Of a DNA stretch of 43,013 nucleotides, positions 1-12,345 are shown piece after piece. The position numbers were made by a program, and so were the translations under genes. Under the pieces are notes generated by a model, which worked only from the letters and a program-made list of their open reading frames with translations, did no database searches and was not told where the DNA came from. The stretch spans positions 224,648-267,660 of the forward strand of contig NW_019775857.1 in the NCBI RefSeq assembly GCF_001039355.2, written 5' to 3'. Position 1 is the stretch's first letter; each line of letters begins with the position of its first letter. This DNA is from Lingula anatina (taxonomy: Eukaryota > Brachiopoda > Lingulata > Lingulida > Lingulidae).

Positions 1-290
1 AAATAACAGAGAATACAAGGCGTTTCCTGGAGCCAAGTACTGGAGATATTCACTGTTCTGAAGTAGAAAATAACAGAGAATACAAGGCGTTTCCTGGAGC
101 CAAGTACTGGAGATATTCACTGTTCTGAAGTAGAAAATAACAGAGAATACAATGCCTTTCCTGGAGCCAAGTACTGGAGATATTCACTGTTCTGAAGTAG
201 AAAATAACAGAGAATACAATGCCTTTCCTGGAGCCAAGTACTGGAGATATTCACTGTTCTGAAGTGGAACATGACACAGAATACAAGACT
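1..290. repeat. 67-bp tandem repeat, about four units
   Basis: The motif TAACAGAGAATACAA recurs with a 67-base period (at 4, 71, 138 and 205), followed each time by the same TTTCCTGGAGCCAAG stretch. A degraded fifth unit runs to about 290. Units differ by single bases only. The window starts inside the array, so its true length is unknown. It lies beyond the last visible SNX13 exon, so probably in the next intron. Confidence 0.93.
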
Positions 291-544
291 GCTATTCATT
301 GCTTTTCCACACATAAACAGCTTCACATTTAATATTTCTATAAGATAAGGCCACAGTGTATTAAGGAGTTTAAAGATATTTAAGCATGATATATCAAATA
401 CAGTAACATTATAGTATCATAACACCCTCAGCTAGATCAATCTTACTAGAAAACAGTTATTAATTTCTACATTTTCTTCAAACCTGTAACAGTATTTTAT
501 TTGACATTGTCATATTGAGAAGAGAAAAAAGAATTAATATATAC

Positions 545-3500
545 CGCTCCTAGTGCGTCACCTGCATCCACCTCGTCCAGGTCTCCTCGTAGTCGTGCTA
601 TCTGTTTGTCACATGTCACCTTCACATACTGCAGACTACTGAGCTGACGCTTGATTTCTGTGTCTGAAGACAAAGTATAACTCTCATTACATTCATGTGA
701 ATAAAAATCTACTTCTGAGACTACTGTCTGTCATCCCTAACAGAAATTTCTTATAGGGTCCTATAGGGTGTCCTATAGGAAAAAACGGCCAAAATCCTAT
801 AGGACATATGTCCTGTAAAGAATCCTATAATAGAAAGTTTGATAGAAACCCTACAAAGTCCTGTAGGATTCCTAGTGTCCCACAGAGTCCTGTAGGATTC
901 CTATAGAGTCCAGTAGAGTCCTTTAGGATTCCTACAGAGTCCAATAGAGTCCTGTAGGATTCCTATAGTGTCCAGTAGAGTACTGTAGGATTCCTATAGT
1001 GTCCAGTAGAGTACTGTAGGATTCCTCTAGGACATCCTTTAAGAATTTTTTGTAAGGGAAGAAAGCCTCATAGTCCATGCGATCATTTATTACTAATATC
1101 TGCATCTTTTGACATCTTTAAACTAACTTACCCTCACTGCCACCTGTGTCTTTGGCCCTATATTTAGCTATATCTAAGTCCACCTTCTCCCTGACAGCTT
1201 GAAGTTCCTCTATGGTGTCTGAAGTCTTCAGAACAGTGAGGAAAGCTTCTTTGGTCAGGGTGTCTTCTTTGCACTGAAAGCACCAGCAATCCAGCTCAAG
1301 TAAAATACATAAATTTATACCAGAATCATTTTGATTTAATCTAACCTTGGATGATCATCAAAATTTATTAATCAATGTAATAATGATTTACATGCTCCCA
1401 TGCATATGAATTATATTGGATCAATATATGGACCTAAAGCTTATATTCCTAAATATATGTCATCTGTGTGAATATTTTGCTATTTTTTGTGGATTTATAC
1501 AGATGAGATATGTCAACACTTTGAAAAGACTTTTTTTGAAAAAAAAATAGTTAAAACCTCTAAACATTTCCTTGCACAGATCTTCACATTACAAGAAACA
1601 TATTTTCGGACTCCAAGGCATTCAAGCTTTGGACAACCTACTATAATTATACATATTAGAACTTTTACACCTACCATCCACGCAATATACTGGTTAATGT
1701 AGTCTGGGTCAGACAGTAGATCTATGCTGGGAATGAACACTCCATTGACCATTACTTCCTAGAAAATAATAAATTACTGTCAGAAACAAAAAAAATAATA
1801 ATAAATAAAAAATGTGCAAATGTCACTGCTGGCACTCCTTTTTTCTAAAATAACCATCTGTGACTTGATATTTTTGTGTCCAGGGCTTTGTCACAAATAT
1901 AAAATCATAATCAATAAAAAGTAATCATTATACACAAATATAAAAATTGAAGACTTGGCAACATAATCTGCCCAAATTAAAAGCACAAAGCAGACTCAGT
2001 GAATATGTGGAACCTGAAACAATTACTGTCACACCTAAAACAATTACAATGTCTTACTTGTCACACAACAATATTTATTTATTCATGTTACATGTTCCTT
2101 CTGTCGTAAAAGGTACCATTTACAATGTATGTAATAACAGCCTAGGTTTAAAAAAAAAAAAAATTATAAACATTTATCATGGGACCCAACACCTAACCTT
2201 GACGAATCTCAGGAACCATCAGAATAGAATTTTAAAAAAACATGGAATTCCGCTTTTCCACGGAAAAAGCTCATGTCTGATAAAAAACAAACAACTCAGT
2301 GCTCAGGAGCTGTGCACTTGGTAAAATTAACAAAGACATTCAATCAGTTCCATCAATATGATTGTGACTTTTTGAGTGATAGATATCATGTTAGAAGATT
2401 CACATACCAAAACTGGTGCAGAGTATGAAGACACCTTTAACTTACCCTACAAATGTAACGGAATGGCTTGTTATGATAATCTTCTGGAGGCAGCAGCAAA
2501 AATAGCAGCACTTCACTCAAATCCTGCAGGAATTCTGAAAACAGAACAAGGTCATGATAATGCCAAGAATGAAACAAATCTAAGGTCTTCCAAAGGTATA
2601 GTTGAGATAAGGGTAAAGCAAAATTAAATACACACACTCCAATGTTTGGCATGCAGACAGAACCATTCTTGAGCAAAGAATGTTTATTAGCTTTGTAGTT
2701 GGGACATATAACAATTATTATCCCATAAGCTTACGGCCAACTCTGGGAGGGGGTGTGTGTGTCTTAGCTGCTATATACCACCTGGCAGTCAGTACAACAT
2801 CTGCTCATATCAGTGCATTGAGACCAAGGCCTCCGAATGGATTGCCCATTAGTTAATGATGAAGATAAATCCCAGCTTGTGCTAAATATGTATAACTCAG
2901 GTCACTACTACAGGAACTGTTCTAACTGTGTTCACACTGACACTTACGTATCTCACTTTCTTTTTTTAGGCATATCATGTCTCTGCATATATGTAATGAG
3001 TTACAGTCTTTTTTAACTTCATGCTTTGCCTCCTGGTCAAAGAATGCTTCCATTAGTTCCTCCTCTGTGTATTTACCTATATTTCACAAAAAAAAAAAAA
3101 AAATTAAAAAAAAAAAATAAAAAATAATAATAATAATGAAATAAATAAATACTACTAATTATAATAATGATAATTCCATTTTGTGAGATAAAGAATGATG
3201 TGCATAAAAATCAATTTAAAAATAAATTGAAGATAATAGTATCTTCAACCCAAACAGATTAAAAGACATTCAATGATCAGGAACGACTATGTATTGTTTT
3301 GGGTCCTTACCACTTCTTATTGTGTGAATTCATATTTTTATTTATTTGCATATAGTGAAGACTGCACGGGTTTTCAACAGACATGTAAACTTGGAGTGAA
3401 CAGGCATAATTCCACAAAATGCATATACCAACAGATTTCTGAGTTTTATATTTTAGCAAATATAAACAAGGTTACAATGTTATAACAAAGACAAGGATCT

Positions 3501-5525
3501 TAACTTGATATCTAACAATCTTCATCGAATATACCCTTGAGTTGTCTTTCTCCAGTCCCCCTACCCTGTACCTTTCTTAACATTCTCACTGAATCTGATT
3601 CCCAAAAGATATACTTACCATCCTTGTCTTTTGCCTTCATCTTTTCTTTGGCTTTTCTAAACATTCTAACATGAGATGTAAAGTCGTCTACAAGTCTTGT
3701 GGTCAGGTAGGGCACCCAGTCAATCTCTTTGGTCCTAAAGATCAATTATTTCCTAGGTCAGTTCAAATAGTAAGGAAAAACATGGTGGAACATTGTGGAA
3801 TCCTTGTACTCTGCATCAATATAACTATCAAAAAATATATTTCATAAAATTATCAACATTGTTTTATCGAAAAATAATTAGACGTTGAATCAAATGTGTT
3901 TCCATCAATGTTTTTAGAATAAGTAGCTTACCTGCTTGAAAAAGCTATGACAACTTTTTGTATGGTTTGCCTCATGTCGTACTTAAATCCCTCGTGGTCA
4001 CTGAGTCGCTGGTACCAGACATGGATATAGTCACGAAATGTGTACTCTAGTACCTGAGAGATAGCAAAGAAACAGCACAGCATAACATTAATATAATAAA
4101 ATTATGACCAAAGAGGGGAAGGGACCCTTAATATTGACACTGGAAAGTATTATAAGAAAAAATGGTTATCTTCTTTAGAATGCAGTTTTTATATTTTTTG
4201 ACCAAGTACTTCAGCCCACTTCACAAAAAAAAATAAATAAATAAATAAAAATAAATAAATAAAAAAAAAATTAGACCCAAACTTTAGTCAAATTTGACCC
4301 AAGATAAATCAGCCAAATTAGGTTACATACAATAATTGCACCTGCTTTATAACAAATATGTTATTCTATTTCGGTGGAATATACCACATTATACCCAGTA
4401 ATTTCTCCTGGAAAGAAGTATACTAAAATTTTGTTTCTAAACTTAAAAGCAACTTTTGGGTTGAACTTCTATTGTGAAGTAGTCATCTACAGGATTCTAA
4501 CTCTGATCAGTTCACCTCCTGCAGTGCTTCATCTATGACATTGGATCCTGTGAGACGCTTGTCAACTTTTGGGACTGGCTTAATAGTGGTCACCTCCTTC
4601 ACCAACTGGAAGACAAAGGGGATTGTTTAAAATGATTTAGAAACATAACACTGTCCATTTCAAAAAGGGAAAATCCATGTCATTCCCTTTTATTATAAGA
4701 GTATTACACATTCTTGTTTCAATTTTTACCTTGGGTATTCCTCTTCTAGGATATCCAAAACTTGGCTGGCCATATTCCAACATGACAATGGACTGCTTCC
4801 TGCCAATGTAGTATGCTATGGTCAAACAACTGAAAATAATAATAATAAAATCTTAAGAATATAATTTACACACCTATTTCTCACTAGTATTAGTATTGTT
4901 GTAGAGTACAAGTATTCATACACATACTATATATTGTAGGATATTGATGCTTGTGTTAATAATAGGTGCACTACAGACCAAGATGTGTATGCATGTGTTA
5001 CATCAGAACCACAGTACCAGTTTTCAAGGTGTGCCTCAGTACGCGTTTCACAGTATCATATCCAGGAACAAATTTTGAGATGAGATGCACTACTTTCCAA
5101 CCCCGCTTAGAATCATCGCTAGAGCAAGAGCGGTGTCGGGTCTGATAATTTCGAAGTGCCCACTGACGGACAACTTGAAAACTGGTAGTGTGGTCTGATC
5201 TACTGATGAATTCAGGATCATTCAGTGCCGAGTCTGGTAATTGGGTAGACCTGAAGGTGCTCCAATTAACGTTAACTGGACATCCACGAAAGTGCTCAGA
5301 CACTGAACAGCGAACAATCCTTTTCATCACCTTATCTTAAACCAGTGCTTACCCTGCGACAAATGCCAGCACATACAATATCACACATATTCCTCCAGTC
5401 AGACCAAAGGTAGTAAAATACAGAGTTCCTCCTAGCACTGCCCAGCCCCACACACTGCTCGCCATGCCACTGGCTATGGGGGTTGGAGCTGCAGGTGGCT
5501 TATCTGCAGAGACTGGGGAAGACAT
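545..5525 (-). CDS. SNX13: SNX13-like sorting nexin, 5' half, copy A (ten exons)
   Basis: Coding exons in transcription order: 5525-5353, 4829-4730, 4605-4516, 4053-3932, 3734-3619, 3076-2948, 2534-2446, 1758-1675, 1273-1132 and 663-545. All have AG acceptors and GT donors, and phases agree throughout (1164 bases, 388 codons, no stop). The first exon has an acceptor two bases before the ATG. Residues about 24-66 are hydrophobic (membrane anchor). Residues about 97-301 match a PXA domain, with SNX13-type stretches TKEIDWVPYLTTRLVDDF, LLPPEDYHNK and LSDPDYINQY. Residues 302-388 form a charged, probably helical linker. The RGS, PX and C-terminal nexin domains are not here and should lie left of the window. 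SNX13 family members are endoplasmic reticulum and endolysosome membrane proteins linked to lipid and cholesterol traffic. SNX25 and SNX14 are relatives, but the exon sequences fit SNX13 better. Identification is from remembered family sequence, not a search. Confidence 0.88.
750..1040. repeat. Intronic minisatellite of GTCCTGTAGGATTCCTATAG-type units, copy A
   Basis: Imperfect units of roughly 30 bases built on 'cctgtaggattcctatag' and 'gtccagtagag' repeat through the intron between SNX13 exons 9 and 10. The matching array in copy B (6912-7105) is about 100 bases shorter, so unit number has changed between the copies. Confidence 0.85.
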
Positions 5526-5615
5526 GGCTGAAAATTGAAATGAAAAGGCACAAATTTGCTTTGATACTGAGATAAAATGAGATGTTAAGAAATTATGAAA
5601 TATTTAACCATTTGG

Positions 5616-5675
5616 CTTGATACTGAGATACTTGATACTGAGATACTTGATACTGAGATACTTGATACTGAGACA
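5616..5675. repeat. 15-bp tandem repeat in SNX13 intron 1, copy A
   Basis: About four units of CTTGATACTGAGATA. Copy B has about five units at 11543-11615. A run of about 18 C follows at 5833-5850, shortened in copy B. Confidence 0.88.
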
Positions 5676-6117
5676 TATTAAGATATTCATATATCATATT
5701 GCGATATGAAATTGTACAAAAATCAATCTAATATTTCTCTTGAATTTTCGTGGCCATTCCTCTAGGTTCCTGCATCGTTGTCCTGACCTATCCTTACTTC
5801 CTTTGGTAAATTAAAATATTGCCCACATCATTCCCCCCCCCCCCCCCCCCGCAAAGTACTCCCCCGCAGCGTCGCTCCCCCTCCTCGTTTTCATTTAAAA
5901 ACGATTTAAAATTCTGTCACTTGTGAGTTCCAGTGTTTCATAGTAAGACTTTGAAATTAATACATATGTTCCATTTCATTTTCACCAGTGGGACTAAACG
6001 ACTGTATGTAAATTCGTCTCTTGAGGCGTTACCGGTACTACACTTAAAATATTAGCTTCAAAATCTTATGTTTTATTTGGCCTTTACGCAGACTTCAAGA
6101 AACCTACCAAAATTTAC

Positions 6118-6441
6118 CTCAACTTGGGGGAAACAATGCAACCTGGTGTTTTGTCTCTGCTGCTGTCATGAATATTTTTCCGCATCGGCCATGTTTGTCA
6201 ACAACCAAGAAAAGCTAAACACGCTAATTAAGTCAAAATTATTTGTCTAACTGATGTTAAGTAACAAAAAATCCACACTGTGTTGTTCGTGTATATTTTT
6301 GAACTTTAAAGAGTATTCTTTAGTGACAATTATAACTCTACATATTTAGACGTCGAGTTTGTCGTATCTTGACGGCTAACATTTTTGTGGCGGCGGAACA
6401 AATGCAAACACAAGCACGAGTTCGACATGGTGAACATAAAC
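6118..6441 (-). other. SNX13: Non-coding first exon and upstream region of SNX13 copy A
   Basis: On the minus strand a good donor (GAG|GTAAAT, last exon base 6118) precedes the acceptor two bases before the SNX13 start codon (exon resumes at 5527), so a 5'-UTR exon is expected here. It contains ATGGCCGATGCGG in strong start context that reads only eight codons (MADAEKYS) to a TGA, so it would act as an upstream ORF. The 5' end of the exon cannot be fixed; no TATA box is evident. The copy is cut at the n at 6442. Confidence 0.6.
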
Positions 6442-6442
6442 N
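6442..6442. other. Undetermined base at the junction of the two SNX13 copies
   Basis: Immediately left is the upstream region of copy A, equivalent to about 12345. Immediately right the sequence jumps to the equivalent of about 374, inside copy A's 3' side. The single n is therefore probably a contig join. Confidence 0.75.
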
Positions 6443-6614
6443 ATATATTTAAGCATGATATATCAAATACAGTAACATTATAGTATCATATCACCCTCAG
6501 CTAGATCAATCTTACTAGAAAACAGTTATTAATTTCTACATTTTCTTCAAAACCTGTAACAGTATTTTATTTGACATTGTCATATTGAGAAGAGAAAAAA
6601 GAAACAATAAATAC

Positions 6615-9013
6615 CGCTCCTAGTGCGTCACCTGCATCCACCTCGTCCAGGTCTCCTCGTAGTCGCGCTATCTGTTTGTCACATGTCGCCTTCACATACT
6701 GCAGACTACTGAGCTGACGCTTGATTTCTGTGTCTGAAGACAAAAGTAGAACTCTCATTACATTCATGTGAAGATACCAAACACCTGGCAGAAAAAAATG
6801 TGTGTGTGTGTGTGTGTGTGTGTGTTTGTGTGTGTGTGAGTGTGTGTAAAATTTTTGAAATCTACTTCTGAAAATATTATGTCTGTCATCCCTAATAGAA
6901 ATTTCCCCTGGGGTCCTATAGGGTGTCCTATAGGAAAATCTGCCAAAATCTTACAGGACATATGTCCTGGGAAGGGATCCTATGATAGAAAGTTTGATAG
7001 AAATCCTATAGAGTCCCACAGAGTCCTGTAGGATTACTATAGTGTCCCATAGAGTCCGGTAGGATTTCTATGGTGTCACAGAGTCCTGTAGGATTCCTCT
7101 AGGACATCCTTTAAGAATTTTTTGTAAGGGAAGAAAGCCTCATAGTCAATGCGATCATTTATTACTGATATCTGCATCTTTTGACATCTTTACACTAACT
7201 TACCCTCACTGCCACCTGTGTCTCTGGCCCTATATTTAGCAATATCTAAGTCCACCTTCTCTCTGACAGCTTGGAGTTCCTCTATGGTGTCTGAAGTCTT
7301 CAGAACAGTGAGGAATGCTTCTTTGGTCAGGGTGTCTTCTTTGCACTGAAAGTACCAGCAATCCAGCTCAATTAAAATACCTCAATTTATACCAGAATCA
7401 TTTTGATTTAATCTAACCTAGGATCATCAAAATTTTTTAATCAATGTAGTAATGATTCACACGCTCCCATGCATATGAATTATATTGGATCAATATATGG
7501 ACCTAAAGCTTATATTCCTAAATATATGTCACCTGTGTGAATATTTTGCTATTTTTTCGTTGATTTACACAAAGAGATATGTCATCACTTTGGCAAAACT
7601 TTTTTTTTTGTATTTAGCTATAGCCTCTAAACATTGCCTTACAAAAATCTTCACATAACACAAAACATATTTTCTGGCCCCAAGGCATTTAACCTATGGG
7701 CAACCTACCATTTTATACATATTAGAACTTTTACACCTACCATCCATGCAATATACTGGTTAATGTAGTCTGGGTCAGACAGTAGATCTATGCTGGGAAT
7801 GAACACTCCATTGACCATTACTTCCTAGAAAATAATAAATTACTGTCAGAAAAAAAAAATAAATAAATAAATAATAAACGTGCAAATGTCACTGCTGGCA
7901 CTCCTTCTTCTAAAATAACTATCTATATCTTGATATTTTTGTGTCCATAGCATTTTAATGAATGTAAAATCATAATCAATAAAAAGTGAATCATTATGCA
8001 CACATATAAAAACCATAGACTTGGCAACAAAATCTGTCCAAAGCACCGAGTAGACTCAGTTAAAATGTGAAACCTGAAACAATTACTGTCACACCTGAAA
8101 CAATTACAATGTCTCACCTGACACAACAATATCCAATAATTCATGTTACATCTGCCTTTTATCATATAATATACCATTTACAGTGTAGTTAATAACATAC
8201 ATTATATAACCAGACAACTCAGTGCTCAGGAGTTGTGCATTTGGTGAAAATACTTTAGACATTCAATCAGCTCTGTCAATATGATGGTGACTTTTTGAGT
8301 GATAGATATCATGTTAAAAGATTCACATATTAAACCTTGGCAGAGTATGAAGACACCTTTAACTTACCCTACAAATGTAACGGAATGGCTTGTTATGATA
8401 ATCTTCTGGAGGCAGCAGCAAAAATAGCAGCACTTCACTCAAATCCTGCAGGAATTCTGAAAACAAAATAAGGTCATGATAATGCCAAGAATGAAACAAA
8501 TCTAAGGTCTTCCAAAGGTATAGTTGAGATAAGGGTACAGCAAAATTAAATACACACACTCCAATGTTTGGCATGCAGACAGAACCATTCTTGAGCAAAA
8601 AAATGTTCATTAGCTTTGTAGTTGGAACATATAACAATTATTATCCCATAAGCTTACGACCAACTCTGGGAGGGGGGGGGGTGTGTCTTAGCTGCTTTAT
8701 ACCACCTGGCAGTCAGTAACAACATCTGCTCATATCAGTGCAGTGAGACCAAGGGCTCCAAATGGATTTCCCATTAGTTAACGATGAGGAAAAATCCCAG
8801 CTTGTGCTAAATAAGTATTACTCAGGTCACTACTACAGGAACTGTTCTAACTGTGTTCACACTGACACTTACGTATCTCACTTTCTTTCTTTAGGCATAT
8901 CATGTCTCTGCAGATATGTACTGAGTTACAGTCTTTTTTAACTTCATGCTTTGCCTCCTGGTCAAAGAATGCTTCCATTAGTTCCTCCTCTGTGTATTTA
9001 CCTATATTTTACA

Positions 9014-9072
<59 letters not shown>

Positions 9073-11452
9073 AATAAATAAATACTACTAATTATAATAA
9101 TGATGATTCCATTTTGTGAGATAAAGAATGATGTGCATAAAAATCAATTTAAAAATAAATTGAAGATAATAGTATCTTCAACCCAAACAGATCAAAAGAC
9201 ATTCAAAGATCAGAAACGACTATGTATTGTTTTGGGTCCTTACCACTTCTTATTGTGTGAATTCATATTTTTATTTATTTGCATATAGTGAAGACTGCAT
9301 GGGTTTTCAACAGACGTGAAAACTTGGAGTGAACAGGCATAATTCCACAAAATGTGTATACCAAAAGATTTCTGAGTTTTATATTTTAGCATATATAAAC
9401 AAGGCTACAATGTTATAACAAAAACAAGGTTCAAAACTTGATATCTTACAATTTTCATTGGATATACCCTTGTGTTCTGTTTTTCTCCAGACCCCCTACC
9501 CTGTACCTTTCTTAACATTCTCATAGAATCTGATCTTCAAAAGGGACACTTACCATCCTTGTCTTTTGCCTTCATCTTTTCTTTGGCTTTTCTAAACATT
9601 CTAACATGAGATGTGAAGTCGTCTACAAGTCTTGTGGTCAGGTAGGGCACCCAGTCAATCTCTTTGGTCCTAAAGATCAATTATTTTCTAAGTCAGTTCT
9701 AATAGTAAGGAAAAACATGGTGGAACATTGTGGAATCCTTGTACTCTGCATCAATATAACTATCAAAAAATATATTTCATAACATTATCAACATTGTTTT
9801 ATCGAAAAATAATTAGACGTTGAATCAAATGTGTTTCCATCAATGTTTTTAGAATAAGTAGCTTACCTGCTTGAAAAAGCTATGACAACTTTTTGTATGG
9901 TTTGCCTCATGTCGTACTTAAATCCCTCGTGGTCACTGAGTCTCTGGTACCACACATGGATATAGTCACGAAATGTGTACTCTAGTACCTGAGAGATAGC
10001 AAAGAAACATAAGACAACATAACATTAATATAATAATAGTATGACCAAAGAGGGGAAGGGACCCTTAATATTGACACTGGAAAGTATTATAAGAAAAAAT
10101 CTTCTTTAGAATGTAGTTTTTATATTTTTTGACCAAGTACTTCAGCCCACTTCACAAAAAAAATAAATAAATAAATAAAAATAAATAAATAAAAAAATTA
10201 GACCCAAACTTTAGTCAAATTTGGCCCAAGATAAATCAGCCAAATTAGGTTACATACAATAATTGCACCTGCTTTATAACAAATATGTTATTCTATTTCG
10301 GTGGAATATACCACATTATACCCAGTAATTTCTCCTGGAAAGAAGTATACTAAAATTTTGTTTCTAAACTTGAAAGCAACTTTTGGGTTAAACTTCTATT
10401 GTGAAGTAGTCATCTACAGGATTCTAACTCTGATCAGTTCACCTCCTGCAGTGCTTCATCTATGACATTGGATCCTGTGAGACGCTTGTCAACTTTTGGG
10501 ACTGGCTTAATAGTGGTCACCTCCTTCACCAACTGGAAGACAAAGGGGATTGTTTAAAATGATTTAGAAACATAACACTGTCCATTTCAAAAAGGGAAAA
10601 TCCATGTCATTCCCTTTTATTATAAGAGTATTACACATTCTTGTTTCAATTTTTACCTTGGGTATTCCTCTTCTTGGATATCCAAAACTTGGCTGGCCAT
10701 ATTCCAACATGACAATGGACTGCTTCCTGCCAATGTAGTATGCTATGGTCAAACAACTGAAAATAATAATAATAAAATAATAATAATATAATTTACACAC
10801 CAATTTCTCACTAGTATTAGTATTGTTGTAGAGTACAAGTATTCATACACATACTATATATTGTAGGATATTGATGCTTGTGTTAATAATAGGTGCACTA
10901 CAGACCAAGATGTGTATGCATGTGTTACATCAGAACCACACTACCAGTTTTCAAGGTGTGCCTCAGTACGCGTTTCACAGTATCATATCCAGGAACAAAT
11001 TTTGAGATGAGATGCACTACTTTCCAACCCCGCTTAGAATCATCGCTAGAGCAAGAGCTGTGTCGGGTCTGATAATTTCGAAGTGCCCACTGACGGACAA
11101 CTTGAAAACTGGTAGTGTGGTCTGATCTACTGGTGAATTCAGGATCATTCGGTGCCAAGTCTGGTAATTGGGTAGACCTGAAGGTGCTCCAATTAACGTT
11201 AACTGGACATCCACGAAAGTGCTCAGACACTGAACAGCGAACAATCCTTTTCATCACCTTATCTCAAACCACTGCTTACCCTGCAACAAATGCCAGTACA
11301 TACAATATCACACATATTCCTCCAGTCAGGCCAAAGGTAGTAAAATACAGAGTCCCTCCTAGCACTGCCCAGCCCCACACACTGCTCGCCATGCCACTGG
11401 CTATGGGGGTTGGAGCTGCAGGTGGCTTTTCTGTAGAGACTGGGGAAGACAT
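6615..11452 (-). CDS. SNX13: SNX13-like sorting nexin, 5' half, copy B (ten exons)
   Basis: Exons in transcription order: 11452-11280, 10756-10657, 10532-10443, 9988-9867, 9669-9554, 9001-8873, 8456-8368, 7824-7741, 7345-7204 and 6733-6615. Every exon has exactly the length and phase of its partner in copy A, giving the same 388 codons with no stop. Differences I checked are few and mostly silent: exon 9 has five changes, four synonymous and one Lys to Arg; exon 10 has a Val to Ala and one silent change; the N-terminus has Ala-Asp replaced by Thr-Glu. The membrane anchor, PXA domain and linker are as in copy A. Left of 6615 the sequence runs into the n at 6442 and then copy A's promoter side, so this copy has no 3' half. 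That fits either a second haplotype placed in series or a partial tandem duplication. Confidence 0.87.
6799..6847. repeat. (TG)n microsatellite in SNX13 intron, copy B only
   Basis: About 24 TG units with one TT interruption. Copy A lacks the array and about 25 neighbouring bases at the matching place near 700. Confidence 0.95.
6912..7105. repeat. Intronic minisatellite, copy B
   Basis: Same GTCCTGTAGGATTACTATAG-like units as 750-1040 in copy A, but fewer of them. Confidence 0.8.
9015..9069. repeat. (AAT)n microsatellite in SNX13 intron, copy B
   Basis: About 18 AAT units. The matching place in copy A (3088-3140) holds an A-rich run with only four AAT units. Confidence 0.95.
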
Positions 11453-12025
11453 GGCTGAAAATTGAAATGAAAAGGCACAAGTTTGATTTGATACTGAGAT
11501 AAAATGAGATGTTAAGAAATTATGAAATATTTAACCATTTGGCTTGATACTAAGATACTTGATACTGAGATACTTGATACTGAGATACTTGATACTGAGA
11601 TACTTGATACTGAGACATATTAAGATATTCATATTGCGATATGAAATTGTACAAAAATCAATCTAATATTTCACTTGAATTTTCGTGGCCATTCCTCTAG
11701 GTTCCTGCATCGTTGTCCTGACCTATCCTTACTTCCTTTGGCAAATTAAAATATTGCCCACATCATTACCCCCCCCCCCACCGCAAAGTACTCCCCCGCA
11801 GCGTCGCTCCCCCTCCTCGTTTTCATTTAAAAACGATTTAAAATTCTGTCACTTGTGAGTTCCAGTGTTTCACATGTTCCATTTCATTTTCACCAGTGGG
11901 ACTAAACGACTGTATGTAAATTCGTCTCTTGAGGCGTTACCGGTACTACACTTAAAATATTAGCTTCAAAATCTTATGTTTTATTTGGCCTTTACGCAGA
12001 CTTCAAGAAACCTACCAAAATTTAC

Positions 12026-12345
12026 CTCAACTTGGGGGAAACAATGCAACCTGGTGTTTTGTCTCTGCTGCTGTCATGAATATTTTTCCGCATCGGCCAT
12101 GTTTGTCAACAACCAAGAAAAGCTAAACACGCTAATTAAGTCAAAATTATTTGTCTAACTGATGTTAAGTAACAAAAAATCCACACTATGTTGTTCGTGT
12201 ATATTTTTGAACTTTAAAGAGTATTCTTTAGTGACAATTATAACTCTACATATTTAGACGTCGAGTTTGTCGTATCTTGACGACTAACATTTTTGTGGCG
12301 GCGGAACAAATGCAAACACAAGCACGAGTTCGACATGGTGAACAT
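12026..12345 (-). other. SNX13: Non-coding first exon and upstream region of SNX13 copy B
   Basis: Equivalent of 6118-6441: the same donor (last exon base 12026) and the same short ATGGCCGATGCGG upstream ORF. Here the sequence continues past the break point of copy A, so 12346 onward is the true upstream flank of the gene. Confidence 0.6.

Noticed and set aside
1-290. CRISPR-like regular repeats at the left edge
   Set aside because: The units are directly adjacent 67-mers without variable spacers, in a eukaryotic intron: an ordinary minisatellite.
4998-5330. 110-residue open frame on the minus strand in SNX13 intron 1-2, also present in copy B (10925-11257)
   Set aside because: All five base differences between the copies change the amino acid, the opposite of the true exons, and no splice sites frame it. 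Preserved only because the intron DNA is near identical.
6068-6250. 60-residue plus-strand frame identical in both copies (also 11976-12158)
   Set aside because: It lies antisense across the SNX13 leader exon and its donor. Identity simply reflects the recent duplication.
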